Shown: positions 42,785-52,609, counted from the first letter of the stretch. The stretch is DNA of 64,000 nt from Balneola sp. MJW-20 (GCF_040811775.1 NZ_JBFNXW010000002.1:248001-312000), one strand, 5' to 3'. Notes: generated by a model from the sequence alone, not told the origin. Numbers and translations are program-made.

Positions 42785-43549
42785 ATGAAAAATATACTGG
42801 TAGTTCTACTCGCCCTTTCTTTCTTATCTGCCTGTAGCGGCACGAAGAATGTATCAAATGCCGAACGCTACAAAGACCTGGATGTAGAAGTAGAGAAGCC
42901 TGCATTATATCAGGATACCTACTATGACCAATATGATGTAATTGCTGAGTACGATCTGGCTCAGGTTGGTATCTTTTATAAGAAGCTGGAAAGCACCAAT
43001 GTTTATAAAGTCCGGCTGGTATCAAACCAAAGCTTCAACAGGTACTACACGACCCGGGCTCAGTTGGAATTTTACGAAGACCGGCCGGTACATTTGCTCG
43101 GGTTCAGTTTTAGATGTGATTATGATTATATGACAGAAATGGGGTATGGTGACTCCGGACGATCCAGTGTTTTTGTTTCGGATTGCGAGCGCAGAAGAAA
43201 TTTGTGGTACGGTGCAATACGCTGGGAAATAGGCGATACCTATGCTGATCTGGGCTTCGATTATGATACACCTGTCAGAGGAGGAAATGTTAAGGGTAGC
43301 AGGATCCGATATGCTCTGCAAACAAAATATTTCCTGAACTATGATTTCAAGAATAAAAGTGAAGGTTCCAGCTATCGGGCCCCTGCGAACCGATCTGTAA
43401 CTAATGGCGAACGCAACCATTTTACCGATCTTACGAACGCACGCAACAGAATGATCAGGGATATCGACCTAACCCTGAAGGGTGCTGATGTTGATGGTGT
43501 GGGATCAGATCGCAAAAAGATCAGCAGTAAAAAGACCGGGAATAACTGA
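42785..43549 (+). CDS. Lipoprotein of unknown function
   Basis: This 254-aa protein has a lipoprotein signal peptide (LLALSFLSACSG, lipobox cysteine at 18). The mature part is rich in Tyr and Asp, with probable beta strands (YKVRLVSNQSFNRYYTTRAQ) and two cysteines (FRCDYDY and VSDCERR) that may form a disulphide. The C-terminal 40 residues are basic and low in complexity. I recognise no domain. It is probably anchored in the outer membrane facing the periplasm. Confidence 0.75.
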   Translation: MKNILVVLLALSFLSACSGTKNVSNAERYKDLDVEVEKPALYQDTYYDQYDVIAEYDLAQVGIFYKKLESTNVYKVRLVSNQSFNRYYTTRAQLEFYEDRPVHLLGFSFRCDYDYMTEMGYGDSGRSSVFVSDCERRRNLWYGAIRWEIGDTYADLGFDYDTPVRGGNVKGSRIRYALQTKYFLNYDFKNKSEGSSYRAPANRSVTNGERNHFTDLTNARNRMIRDIDLTLKGADVDGVGSDRKKISSKKTGNN

Positions 43550-43687
43550 TCCCGTCTTATTAAAGCTATGACCTTTCTTTGATACTGGACCTTTGCTTTC
43601 GCGGGTGACATTGAACGCAAATTCTACCACAGAAACATTACTGTCGATCCTGCGTCTTAATACTCTCAACAGAGTTTGCTTAGGTCA

Positions 43688-45010
43688 ATGAAGATCCGGT
43701 CATTCGTTCATATCGTAATTTTATGCAGCCTCACTTCGGAATATGTGGTTGCGCAGTCAGTGACAGATACTTTGCAAACCGGGATCGTTTACGAAAGAAT
43801 AAACAGCCTTTCAGACCCCGATAAAAGTTATGCACTCTTTCTGCCCGAGGATTATGACCGCGAACAACTATTTCCTGTGGTTTTTCTCATGGATCCCCGC
43901 GGGGCCGCTATGAGACCTATGGGACTTTTCAAAGATATTGCAGATTCTCTGGGATATGTACTGGTCAGTTCATGGGATACCCGGAGCGATACCGATCCGC
44001 AGCTGACCATAAACGCACTGAATGCTATGCTGCAGGATGTGCTCAATAACCTGTATGTGGCACTAGACCGGGTATATCTAGCAGGATTTTCAGGTACGGC
44101 CCGGATGTCGTGGGACTTTGCCCTGGAACTACCGGATAATGTTGCCGGGGTGATCAGTTTCGGAGCCGGAACCGGGCAGGGCTTTGAATTTGAGAGCCTG
44201 AGCAGGGGGGAGGATCGCAGCTTTGCCTACTTTGGCTCTTCTGGCTTCTATGATTTCAATTATTTTGAGATGCTGCAGCTGGACCGGTTAATGGAAGAAT
44301 ATGATTTTAATTATAAGCTCCGGTTCTTCGAAGGGGGGCATCAGTGGCCTCCAAAGGAGATTGCAGAAGAGGCACTTTCCTTTATGCACTTGATGGCTAT
44401 GAATGAGGGGGGCATTGAGCAAGATAGCAGGTTCTTGAAACGGGCTTGGGAGCTGGAAGGGGAAGTATCCAAAGAGATCCTGAATTCGGAAGATCTGTAC
44501 CGGCTGTGGCGCCATCAGGCCTCCCTGCTTCGGAACTATCCCGCAGAGATGATCACCGGTTCATTAAAAGAGGAGCAGGTCCGGCTGGAAGAAAGGCTGC
44601 GTGCTTCCGGAGAAACTGCACTTATCGAAAAGCTGATGGATGATTACTTCAGTTTTCTGAAGTTTATGTTCCAGCAGTTCAACGATCTGAGTACTATCGA
44701 AGACCCGCCTCCGGCAGTGGTATTTGCAGAGTTGCTCAGGGTGAATGACCTCAAAGAACGTTTGGATCGTGAGGAACATCTGTACAAAAAACGACAAGCT
44801 GCGATCTTCCTGGAGCTGATCCGTGTCCATACTCTTTTCTATCAGACCAACGCTTACCTGGAGTCCGGCCGTTATCAGCACGCCAGGACCATGGTTGAAA
44901 CTGCTGCGCTGATCCGAAAGGACGCCTTACTTTGCCGGCAGCAGGTCAGGATCTACACCGCTCTGGGTGATGATAAAATGCTGGAGCAAAGCCGGAAATG
45001 TGAAGACTGA
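43688..45010 (+). CDS. Secreted alpha/beta hydrolase with C-terminal helical domain
   Basis: From ATG 43688 the protein is 440 aa with a signal peptide ending VVAQ near residue 22. An esterase/PHB-depolymerase-like alpha/beta hydrolase core follows: PVVFLMDPRG, the nucleophile elbow AGFSGTARMSW (S at about 138) and the histidine in EGGHQWPP near 221. Residues 250-440 are mostly helical, TPR-like (YKKRQAAIFLELIRVHTLFY). Substrate unknown. Confidence 0.8.
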   Translation: MKIRSFVHIVILCSLTSEYVVAQSVTDTLQTGIVYERINSLSDPDKSYALFLPEDYDREQLFPVVFLMDPRGAAMRPMGLFKDIADSLGYVLVSSWDTRSDTDPQLTINALNAMLQDVLNNLYVALDRVYLAGFSGTARMSWDFALELPDNVAGVISFGAGTGQGFEFESLSRGEDRSFAYFGSSGFYDFNYFEMLQLDRLMEEYDFNYKLRFFEGGHQWPPKEIAEEALSFMHLMAMNEGGIEQDSRFLKRAWELEGEVSKEILNSEDLYRLWRHQASLLRNYPAEMITGSLKEEQVRLEERLRASGETALIEKLMDDYFSFLKFMFQQFNDLSTIEDPPPAVVFAELLRVNDLKERLDREEHLYKKRQAAIFLELIRVHTLFYQTNAYLESGRYQHARTMVETAALIRKDALLCRQQVRIYTALGDDKMLEQSRKCED

Positions 45011-45113
45011 TTCCGGTCAAAGTGCCACTTTTATGCGAAGGTCAATGGTCTGCCAGATTCATCTCATTGAGAAATGATCGAAGCATTCTGCATGAAGAAC
45101 CCGGTGCTTTGTT

Positions 45114-45701
45114 CTAATGCTTCTCAGCATAAGAGGCCTTCAGGTCCGGGTGGATCTTCGCTAATCCAAAGGGAATTACGACCATCATCGCCAGGTTGCG
45201 GAAATACTGAGGGGAGAAGGTCCGGCCTTCAGTTCCATTGTCCATATGGCGGGCAATAAAATGCATGCCATACCACGATCCACAGACCGATATAAAGTGC
45301 AAAGGAAGGAGCATAATGGAGAGGTTGAACAGATCATGCATCTCCAGACGAAACAGCTCGCTGAAATAATGGAAGGAAAAGAATTTATCCACTGAGAATA
45401 AAAGGACTACCGATAAGAGCAAAGCATAAAAGATGACCACCAGCATACTGCCGCGGAATAGTTTGAAATGCCTGTAGCTTTCGGTCCGGCGCTTTTTGGA
45501 TTTATATAATAATTTGCCGGTTGAAAACAACCATAGGGCAGTGATGGTAACAGGGATCAGAATGAGTAGGGGGATCGCTGTGTAGATCAGTCCGGAGAGC
45601 CCGAGTTTAAAACCGGTGATGAAGAAACCGATTCCAATGATAGGTGAACAGACCGTGAAAGCAGCCAGCCACCATTGATTTATTCGCATTAGTATGTTCA
45701 T
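45114..45701 (-). CDS. Four-helix membrane protein, unknown function
   Basis: From ATG 45701 the protein is 195 aa; the longer frame to 45743 lacks a convincing start. It shows four hydrophobic segments (about 10-30, 40-60, 90-112 and 130-155). The basic loop KSKKRRTESYRHFK is on the predicted cytoplasmic side. I recognise no family. Confidence 0.7.
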   Translation of the reverse strand: MNILMRINQWWLAAFTVCSPIIGIGFFITGFKLGLSGLIYTAIPLLILIPVTITALWLFSTGKLLYKSKKRRTESYRHFKLFRGSMLVVIFYALLLSVVLLFSVDKFFSFHYFSELFRLEMHDLFNLSIMLLPLHFISVCGSWYGMHFIARHMDNGTEGRTFSPQYFRNLAMMVVIPFGLAKIHPDLKASYAEKH

Positions 45702-45851
45702 AAGCCTTACGTATATTTTTGTACCCGGAGCCAATATAATCAAAAGCTTCTAAAATATTATAGAAAATTAATGTTTGTAAATATGCCGTTGATTGAATTC
45801 AGAGTAAGATCGTACCGGCAGGCATTTATTCATTAAAATGCAGATCCTAAT

Positions 45852-45916
45852 GACCGGGGAGCGGGGACCGAAGACCGGGGAAGACAGAGCTACCCCGGCA
45901 AGCCGGGGAGATGACT
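45852..45916 (+). repeat. 213-bp element, left-end fragment
   Basis: The heptad end (45852-45880) and the hairpin ccccggc-aa-gccgggg are present, followed by the usual gatgac, after which similarity stops. The right half is missing. The rest of the 345-bp gap between 45702 and 46046 shows nothing else I can name. Confidence 0.75.
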
Positions 45917-46046
45917 TTTAGCTTTTTGTTTTGAACAAACAACCCCGGGCGCAGCCAGACCAACATTTATAATTTTACATCTTTAATTTTCAGTTACCGA
46001 AGCCTGAAAACTGGAAAAATAGTATGATCGTCCCGAAGGTAACTAG

Positions 46047-47339
46047 TTATCGCTCCAGCTTATAAACAACCCCGTCTTTCATCACAAAGCTCACGCTTTC
46101 CATGACCGAAACATCCTCCAGGGGATTCCCATCAGTCGCGACGATATCAGCCAGCTTTCCGGCTTCGATCGTGCCCAGTTTATCCTGTATTCCAAGAACA
46201 GTGGCGGCGGTGAGGGTTGCACTCTTGAGGGTCTCCATCACCGGCATACCGGCCTCAGCCATATAAGCAAACTCTTTACCATTCTGGCCATGGGGGAAAA
46301 CGGCTGCATCCGTTCCGAAAGCAATTTTGACTCCTCGTTCATAGGCCTGCTTAAAGGTGTTTTGTATCATCGGTCCGATCTCCAGTGCTTTAGGAACCAC
46401 CAATGGCGGATAATATCCGTCGATCTGTGCTTTTTCAGCTACCCATTTTCCGGCGGTGATGGTCGGTACGTAATAGGTTCCTTTTTCGATCATCAGGTCC
46501 ATGACCTCAGTGGTCATCTTGGTGCCGTGCTCGATGGTCAGCACTCCGGCTTCAACGGCCCGCTTCATTCCTTCGGCACCATGAGCATGAGCGGCAACGT
46601 GCATCCCGTATTCTTTGGCAGTCTGAACGATGGCGTCCAGTTCATCCATAAAGAACTGCGGAGCATCACCGGACTTAGCAACACTGAGCACTCCTCCGGT
46701 AGCTGTTATCTTGATATGATCGGCACCATTTTTATACCTTTGCCGGACCGCTTCGCGAGCATCTGCAACTCCGTTGATCACGCCTTCTGTCGGACCGGGA
46801 GCACCCATCAGGTCAAAGCGATAGCCATTGGTAGGATCTGCATGTCCGCCGGTAGTGGCCAGGGAATTTCCCACGGTATAAACTCTGGGTCCGACCGTAT
46901 ATCCTTGATTGATCGCATCTCTGAGAGCGATATTTACACCACTTCCGCCAACATCCCGGACTGTGGTAAATCCGGCCATGAGAGTGGTCTTGGCATAGCT
47001 GGAAGATCGAAAAGCGATATCTGCAGGGTTTAGAGTGAATGCATCCAGGTAGCGGGTCGGACTGGTTTCTCCTTCCAGATGAACATGCAGATCGATGAGT
47101 CCGGGCATTACCGTTTTGTCGCGCAGATCAATGATACGGTCACCGTCATCTCCGGTCATAAACCCTTCACTCATAGCAACGATCCGGTTTTCTTCTACTA
47201 CTATGCTCATATTTGTCATTGCCCGGTCCGATTTCCCGTCGATCAGTGTACCGGCATGAATAATGGTTCGCTGTGCAGAAGCCGAGATCGTCATTAAAAG
47301 TAAAAAGAACAGGGAAAGCAGAAGGGATCGGATTTTCAT
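46047..47339 (-). CDS. Secreted amidohydrolase (imidazolonepropionase-like)
   Basis: This 430-aa protein has a signal peptide (MKIRSLLLSLFFLLLMTISASAQ region) and an amidohydrolase_1 TIM barrel. Metal ligands are visible as LIDLHVHLEG (H-x-H), the lysine in ADHIKITATGG, HAHGAEGM, IEHGTKM, and the aspartate in FGTDAAVFPHG. The family contains Xaa-Pro dipeptidases and related deacylases acting on peptides or N-acyl compounds in the periplasm. Single gene, with element copies on both sides. Confidence 0.9.
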   Translation of the reverse strand: MKIRSLLLSLFFLLLMTISASAQRTIIHAGTLIDGKSDRAMTNMSIVVEENRIVAMSEGFMTGDDGDRIIDLRDKTVMPGLIDLHVHLEGETSPTRYLDAFTLNPADIAFRSSSYAKTTLMAGFTTVRDVGGSGVNIALRDAINQGYTVGPRVYTVGNSLATTGGHADPTNGYRFDLMGAPGPTEGVINGVADAREAVRQRYKNGADHIKITATGGVLSVAKSGDAPQFFMDELDAIVQTAKEYGMHVAAHAHGAEGMKRAVEAGVLTIEHGTKMTTEVMDLMIEKGTYYVPTITAGKWVAEKAQIDGYYPPLVVPKALEIGPMIQNTFKQAYERGVKIAFGTDAAVFPHGQNGKEFAYMAEAGMPVMETLKSATLTAATVLGIQDKLGTIEAGKLADIVATDGNPLEDVSVMESVSFVMKDGVVYKLER

Positions 47340-47388
47340 TGGAAAGAGCTTGAGTTAAATTTCGATCAATATAGTAAAAAAAATCCCA

Positions 47389-47588
47389 GACGGAAGACCG
47401 GGGACCGAAGGCCGGGGAAGAGGTAACTACTACCCGCAAGCGGGTAGAGATGACCACGGCTGATCGGCCGATAAGGTTATGATAATTTGATATAAATAAA
47501 TCTGCGTTGGAGGCTTATTCCGGCTAAACAACTTTCGACGTATTTTGCGCAAAGCGCAAAAGACCGAAGCGGCCCCGGTCTTCGGTCC
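47389..47588 (+). repeat. 213-bp element, copy clipped at a stop codon
   Basis: The left heptad end is at 47389-47417. The right end keeps only 16 of 29 bases (47573-47588), and the TTA of the minus-strand stop codon begins at 47589. The internal hairpin here is ctacccgc-aa-gcgggtag (47430-47447), whereas the other copies have ccccggc-aa-gccgggg. Both sides changed together, so pairing is conserved. ttttgcgc-aaa-gcgcaaaa is at 47543-47561. Confidence 0.88.
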
Positions 47589-48698
47589 TTAGCGGCAAAA
47601 GCCCATGGGAATAACCACCTCTTCACTGAAATCAAGATAGTCTACCTGAACCCTCACCTCGGTAGCCGGATCATTCAGGAAGCTTCCTTCGGTACCCAGT
47701 TCCGCCGAGCCCACCTTCAGTGTATAAGAAGCAGCATGAGCCAGGGAATACTTTACGGCATTAGTGGTGGTGATCACGGGATTCATTCGCCTGAACTTAA
47801 GTCCCGATTGAGTAAAGCTTGGAATACATTCCAGCAGAACTTCCATAGATGAGGGCAGGGCTTCAGAGGTTCCATAGAATAATTGCAGCGGATATTTGAT
47901 CCTGTTGATCCAGTATAGATCGGAATGTACGGCGTCTTTGTCTTCATAATAAAAACTGCGCTCACCGGGTTCTACACCCGCTTCATCGAGTGCCTTATAG
48001 AGAGGTACATAGTAATTCCACTCGCCGGTACCAATATCAAACCAGAATTCCTGTCCGTCATCATAGCTTTCAGTTACTTCATTGAAGATCTCATAATCAG
48101 CTACCCAGAAGGATCCGGACAGACTGGCGGAATATTTAAAAGTTTCTGGATACTTAAGTCCCATCCAGGTTGACACGAGCCCGCCAAGTGACACTCCTGC
48201 GATCCCGGTTCGGCTCAGATCCAAAGGATAATCTGCTTCCATGGCCGGCAGGATCTCATTGATCACCATATCAGCATATTCAGATGCCCGTGGAGAGTAA
48301 GGTCCCCAGTTTTGAGTGATCCAGGAGTCATCATAGGGAACATACCAGTCGTTCCGGTTTCCCATTGAGAAAAGAGCAAGCACGATCACAGGCTCTATGA
48401 GCTCATTGGTGATCATATCATCCAGTATAGTATCAAGTTCCCAGCTTCCAGAACCGAATATCACTTCTCCGTCATTAAAGATCATTAAGGGATAGGCTTC
48501 AGATTCATCGTATTTCGGAGGCAGATAGAGATCGTATATGATCCCGTTCTCAAATGTACCCCGGTATAGGCTAGATATGCAGTCAGGATCTCCGGTACTG
48601 CAGAATTCAGAAGCAGGATCGTCTTTACAGGACGTAAGAGCCAGAAGTGAGGCTGCAGAAAAGATGAAAGCCAGGTTGAGCAGGTTTGATCGGTTCAT
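47589..48698 (-). CDS. Esterase-type alpha/beta hydrolase lipoprotein
   Basis: This 369-aa protein has a lipoprotein signal (LLALTSCKDD, cysteine at about 24) and an enterochelin-esterase-like (Esterase D) fold. Features are YDLYLPPKYDE, PLMIFNDGEV and the nucleophile in GIAGVSLGGLVS (about 172). The active-site histidine is expected in DAVHSDLYW near 262. The C-terminal 80 residues may be a small beta domain (VRVQVDYLDFSEEVVIP). It ends one base after the clipped repeat element. Confidence 0.83.
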   Translation of the reverse strand: MNRSNLLNLAFIFSAASLLALTSCKDDPASEFCSTGDPDCISSLYRGTFENGIIYDLYLPPKYDESEAYPLMIFNDGEVIFGSGSWELDTILDDMITNELIEPVIVLALFSMGNRNDWYVPYDDSWITQNWGPYSPRASEYADMVINEILPAMEADYPLDLSRTGIAGVSLGGLVSTWMGLKYPETFKYSASLSGSFWVADYEIFNEVTESYDDGQEFWFDIGTGEWNYYVPLYKALDEAGVEPGERSFYYEDKDAVHSDLYWINRIKYPLQLFYGTSEALPSSMEVLLECIPSFTQSGLKFRRMNPVITTTNAVKYSLAHAASYTLKVGSAELGTEGSFLNDPATEVRVQVDYLDFSEEVVIPMGFCR

Positions 48699-48883
48699 AA
48701 TGGCATCTTTTGGTTATGAAAATAACAGCAATAAAAGATGTACGGAAGAGCAACCTGAATGATTCACTCCGTTCAAAAAGCTTTAAGTAATGAGTGGTGA
48801 AGTACGATACGGAGATTTGTCTGCTTCAAAGGGAATGGCGGCCTTGACTTTGCGGTTATCCTGAAAATCAAACTCCCGGATTC

Positions 48884-49054
48884 ATGGAAATTAAACTGAA
48901 ACTTGATATAGAACAGCTCTCCGGAGGAACCTATCTCGTATCCTCCTCTAAAGACAAAGATCTCAAAGCAGAGGGACGATCTATTGCTGAAGCCATTGAG
49001 ATGATCCTGTCAATGGAACAAGCTGCAGAAGGATCAGACCTATCAATTAATTAG
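48884..49054 (+). CDS. HicB-like small protein without HicA
   Basis: A 56-codon frame opens at ATG 48884: MEIKLKLDIEQLSGGTYLVS, then SSKDKDLKAEGRSIAEAIEM. The beta-beta-beta-alpha pattern and the G-R-S/T-x-x-E-A signature match the HicB/RnaseH-like antitoxin core. The C-terminal DNA-binding part of longer HicB proteins is missing, and no HicA toxin frame is found on either side. Its 3' end overlaps the convergent kinase gene by 12 bp. It could be a stand-alone HicB_lk protein or a relic of a toxin-antitoxin pair. Confidence 0.6.
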   Translation: MEIKLKLDIEQLSGGTYLVSSSKDKDLKAEGRSIAEAIEMILSMEQAAEGSDLSIN

Positions 49055-51274
49055 ACGATCGGTACTGTTTTGAATCCCTAATTGATGTCCATGGGCACCC
49101 GCTGTCTTTGGCAGAAAGCAGGCTTTTAGTTCCAGCTTACCTTCAGTAATAAATTCATATTCAGCATCCAGGTTTTGCAGGAGGGTATGAATTAATTCGA
49201 GACCAAGCGTTTTTCCTCCGGTATGCGAGGTATGAAATCCATCTCCGGAATCTCTGTAAATAAATTCGTGCTTTTCAGGGTGAATGTCAGAGGCTTGTAC
49301 AATGATCTGAATTTCACCGTCTTCTGTTAGTGCATGCTTAATCGAATTAGTGATCAGTTCATTTATCAGTAGACCAAGGGGTATAGCTTCGTTAATATTC
49401 AGATCTCTGATCTTGACATCGAAATTAAAATGGATCTCATCACTGACCTTATAAGAAGTCCTGATCTGTTCTATCAGTGCTGCTATATAATCGTCAATAT
49501 GGACCTTGTTCATAGCATCCGAACTGTATAACAATTCATGAACGGTAGCAATAGACTGTATTCGATTAACTGCTTTCTGGAGCACCTTATCTTCACCATG
49601 TGCAAATTGCTCTAGTTGCAGTAATCCTGAAAGGATAGCGAGGTTATTTTTCACTCTGTGATGTAATTCCTTGAGCAGCGTATCTTTTTCATTAAGTGTT
49701 TGAATGAGCTGATCCTGTACCTCTATCAGATTGGTAATATCATAGGATACCATATTCCAAATGAAAGCCCCGTTTTGGAGTTTTTTGGGAGTACCTACCA
49801 CTTTAAGATGTTTGAAAGTCCCGGTTCTTGCTGTTTTGATCTTATATTGACACTCCAGTTTATCAAGTGTTTCTGCTGACTTTTGGATAGCTTCCCTTAG
49901 CAGTGCACTATCATTTTTAGCAACACAGTCCCAGACGCTGTTTACATCTTCCAATGCTTTTTCGGGTTCTACTTCATAGATCGGTTTGACTCCCTTACTA
50001 ACAAAGGTTACTTCATCTTTCCCGTCAGGATGGAGAATATATTGGAACACAGCACCATCCACATTATCAGCAACATTTGATAATTCCTTATGAGCCTTTA
50101 GCGCATCCAGCTCTGCATTTTTCCTCTTGGTGATGTCCTGTAGTGTACCGCTAAGCTGAGTTACTTTATCATCTATGATCTCTGTTGGCTTTCCGATTGC
50201 AGAGAAGAACTTCTTTTCTCCATTAATAATAGCAGATAACTCCAGTTCGTACGATTCTCCATGATCAATGGCTCGTTTTACAGCTTTCCGAAGATTTTCA
50301 CTGCTCAGGGCATGAAAGGTTTCATTCAAAAGGGTGTTCAGAGCGGGCGGTCCCAGGGTCTGATCTCTTTCAAAGATCTGATATAACTGATCACTCCAGT
50401 ATATCTTTTTGCTTCTAACGTCAAAACTCCAGTCGCCAATCTCAGCATCCCGCTGAGCTCTGCGCAGACGAAGGAGATTGTGCTTCAGTGAGTTTTCGAG
50501 AGTTTTTTGATCTGTGATCTCTTCCTGAACACCAATATAATTGGTTAACTCCTTTTGATCATTGAATACCGGAGCAATATTTAGTCTGATCCAATAGGGG
50601 GTACCGTTCTTGTGGTAATTAATGATCTCGGTAGTAAAAGGGATGTTTTCTTTCAGGCTCTCCCGAATATAGATGATGGTATTACGATCGGTTTCCTCTC
50701 CCTGCAGCAGATGTCCCGGTTTAATACCAATAACCTCGTCCCTGGAAAATCCGGTGATCCGAGTAAAGCTGTCATTGATCCACTCGATATATCCGTTTTT
50801 ATCGGTGATGATTACGCCGGTCTGAGTATTACTGGCTACCAACGATAATTTTTGTAATTCCTGCGTATGCTTTTTTAGTTCTTCCTGTGTTTTTCTGAAA
50901 TCGATTTTGGTCTTGTAAGACTGTAATTCTCGCAGGATGGAAGGCTTAAGACGGTGCAGGTGGTCTTTGAGAATGTAGTCATTGATACCGTGATCAACGA
51001 TAAGTGAAACGGCTTTATCTGTATCGATGGTACCTGATACAATAATGAATGGGATGAGATCATTTCTGGAACGGGCTTCTTCAAGTGCTGCAATTGCATC
51101 ATAACCTGGTATTGAATAATCGGCAAGTATGATGTCAAATTCATTATCCAGCATCTCAAGATAAGATCGCCGGTCAGTTACATGACTTATACTAAACGTC
51201 AGTCCTTCCTTTCGGAGCTGAAGCTCTAATAGCTCTTTGTCATACTTATTATCTTCTAATAGCAGAATATTCAA
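49043..51274 (-). CDS. Receiver-PAS-PAS-PAS-HisKA_2 sensor kinase
   Basis: This 743-aa soluble protein begins with a response-regulator receiver (MNILLLEDNKYDKELLELQL; phosphoacceptor D in FDIILADYSIPG). Three PAS domains follow at about 150-265, 275-400 and 400-525, and then a HisKA_2 phosphoacceptor (LLKELHHRVKNNLAILSGLL, about 540) and a HATPase with LINELITNSIKHAL. The first PAS has a LOV-like LLQGEETD, but the flavin-binding cysteine of N-C-R-F-L-Q is absent, so light sensing is unlikely. No partner regulator is nearby; it may pass phosphate to its own or a distant receiver. Confidence 0.9.
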   Translation of the reverse strand: MNILLLEDNKYDKELLELQLRKEGLTFSISHVTDRRSYLEMLDNEFDIILADYSIPGYDAIAALEEARSRNDLIPFIIVSGTIDTDKAVSLIVDHGINDYILKDHLHRLKPSILRELQSYKTKIDFRKTQEELKKHTQELQKLSLVASNTQTGVIITDKNGYIEWINDSFTRITGFSRDEVIGIKPGHLLQGEETDRNTIIYIRESLKENIPFTTEIINYHKNGTPYWIRLNIAPVFNDQKELTNYIGVQEEITDQKTLENSLKHNLLRLRRAQRDAEIGDWSFDVRSKKIYWSDQLYQIFERDQTLGPPALNTLLNETFHALSSENLRKAVKRAIDHGESYELELSAIINGEKKFFSAIGKPTEIIDDKVTQLSGTLQDITKRKNAELDALKAHKELSNVADNVDGAVFQYILHPDGKDEVTFVSKGVKPIYEVEPEKALEDVNSVWDCVAKNDSALLREAIQKSAETLDKLECQYKIKTARTGTFKHLKVVGTPKKLQNGAFIWNMVSYDITNLIEVQDQLIQTLNEKDTLLKELHHRVKNNLAILSGLLQLEQFAHGEDKVLQKAVNRIQSIATVHELLYSSDAMNKVHIDDYIAALIEQIRTSYKVSDEIHFNFDVKIRDLNINEAIPLGLLINELITNSIKHALTEDGEIQIIVQASDIHPEKHEFIYRDSGDGFHTSHTGGKTLGLELIHTLLQNLDAEYEFITEGKLELKACFLPKTAGAHGHQLGIQNSTDRLIN

Positions 51275-51619
51275 ACCGTCCCCTTAATTATGTCCTTCCA
51301 GCCAACTGTACCAAGATTTTACTTATTAAACATAAATCGGCGCTCATTTACAACTTAAAAATGTTGATGTACGGATTATAGTTTGGTATTTCTAACCTTA
51401 GACTTAATGCTAGTTAAATTTTTGGGATAGGCTCTCAAAGCCATCGAGGGAGTCATTTTTTAACAAATCTTTATTAAACCATTCCTCAACTGAGTCAGTG
51501 CAAACGGAGTGTTGGATAACAAATTCCTGGTGATCCCATATTCTCCGTTCAGTATAGTGATGCAACTTTTAGAAGGAAGTTTCGATAAAAGGGCCCTTGA
51601 ACAAAACTATGGGGCATGT
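51275..51619. other. Intergenic region with no feature seen
   Basis: This divergent gap between the kinase and the oxidoreductase must hold both promoters. I could not identify them or any other structure. Confidence 0.4.
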
Positions 51620-52609
51620 ATGAAGGCAGCAATTCTTACCGGATATGGTGGGGCTGATAAAATTGAGATCCGGGATCTTGAAAAGCCGGCTATTGGTGAC
51701 AATGAAATACTGATCAGGACTGCAGCTACAACGGTTACACAGGTAGACAATATTTTCCGATCTGGCGATCATTTATTCGCACGCATGGCTACGGGAGTAA
51801 TAAAGCCTAAGATCAGTGTAATGGGAACTGAGCTGGCAGGATGGGTTGAATCGGTGGGTAAGGATATCACAGGTTTTAAACCGGGTGAAGCCGTGATCGC
51901 AGACAGCGGCACGAATTACGGAGCTCATGCCGAATACGTGAAGATTACTCCGGAAGATCCCGTGACCCTAAAACCTGAAAATATGAGTTTTCCTGAAGCC
52001 GCAGCTTTATCCTATGGGGGACTCACCGCATTATCCTTCCTGCAGGATACCGCCAAACTTCAGGCGGGGCAGAGAATGCTGATCCTTGGGGCATCGGGAT
52101 CTGTAGGATCTTTTGCCGTTCAGATCGCCAAAGCAATAGGAGCTCATGTAACAGCAGTAGCAAGCGGGGATAATGCAAAGCTGGTGCTCTCGCTGGGAGC
52201 CGATGAATTTGTGGATTACAGAAATACCGATATCACACAACTGAAGGATACTTTTGATGTGATCTTCGATTCGGTCGGTAAATACCGGTTTGGAAGACTG
52301 AAACCATTACTCAATGATAATGGGATCTTTATGACAACTGATCTTAGTCCGAACATACTCTGGAATATGATCCTGACCGGTATGGTGGGGAATAAAAAAG
52401 CGAAGATCGCTTTTACAGGCCTGAATACCTTCGGACAAAAAATGGAAGGACTACAGAAGCTGTTGCAATTCTATGAGGATGGTAAGCTTAAGCCCGTTAT
52501 CGACCGCACCTTCACCCTGGATGAGATCCGGAAAGCTCATGAATATGTTTCAACGGGAAGGAAAAAAGGAAATGTGGTAGTCACGGTAAGCGAGGAGGGT
52601 AGAGTATGA
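51620..52609 (+). CDS. Zinc-independent MDR oxidoreductase (quinone-reductase type)
   Basis: From ATG 51620 (MKAAILTGYGGADKIEIRDL) the protein is 329 aa, the family length; the longer frame from 51509 adds 37 residues without homology. The GroES-like fold is followed by a Rossmann domain with ILGASGSVGSFAVQIAKAIG near 157. The catalytic zinc ligands of alcohol dehydrogenases are missing, so it belongs with the NAD(P)H quinone reductases/enoyl reductases. It overlaps the DUF4386 gene by 4 bp. Confidence 0.88.
   Translation: MKAAILTGYGGADKIEIRDLEKPAIGDNEILIRTAATTVTQVDNIFRSGDHLFARMATGVIKPKISVMGTELAGWVESVGKDITGFKPGEAVIADSGTNYGAHAEYVKITPEDPVTLKPENMSFPEAAALSYGGLTALSFLQDTAKLQAGQRMLILGASGSVGSFAVQIAKAIGAHVTAVASGDNAKLVLSLGADEFVDYRNTDITQLKDTFDVIFDSVGKYRFGRLKPLLNDNGIFMTTDLSPNILWNMILTGMVGNKKAKIAFTGLNTFGQKMEGLQKLLQFYEDGKLKPVIDRTFTLDEIRKAHEYVSTGRKKGNVVVTVSEEGRV

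Noticed and set aside
46290..47033. 247-codon plus-strand reading frame
   Set aside because: Antisense to the amidohydrolase with intact metal-binding motifs; no family resemblance.
35797..47588. Insertion sequence or transposase-encoding element
   Set aside because: The 213-bp copies contain no reading frame and no obvious target-site duplication; at most they are non-autonomous.
50580..50790. LOV-type light sensor in the first PAS domain
   Set aside because: LLQGEETD resembles LOV domains, but the cysteine that binds flavin is missing.
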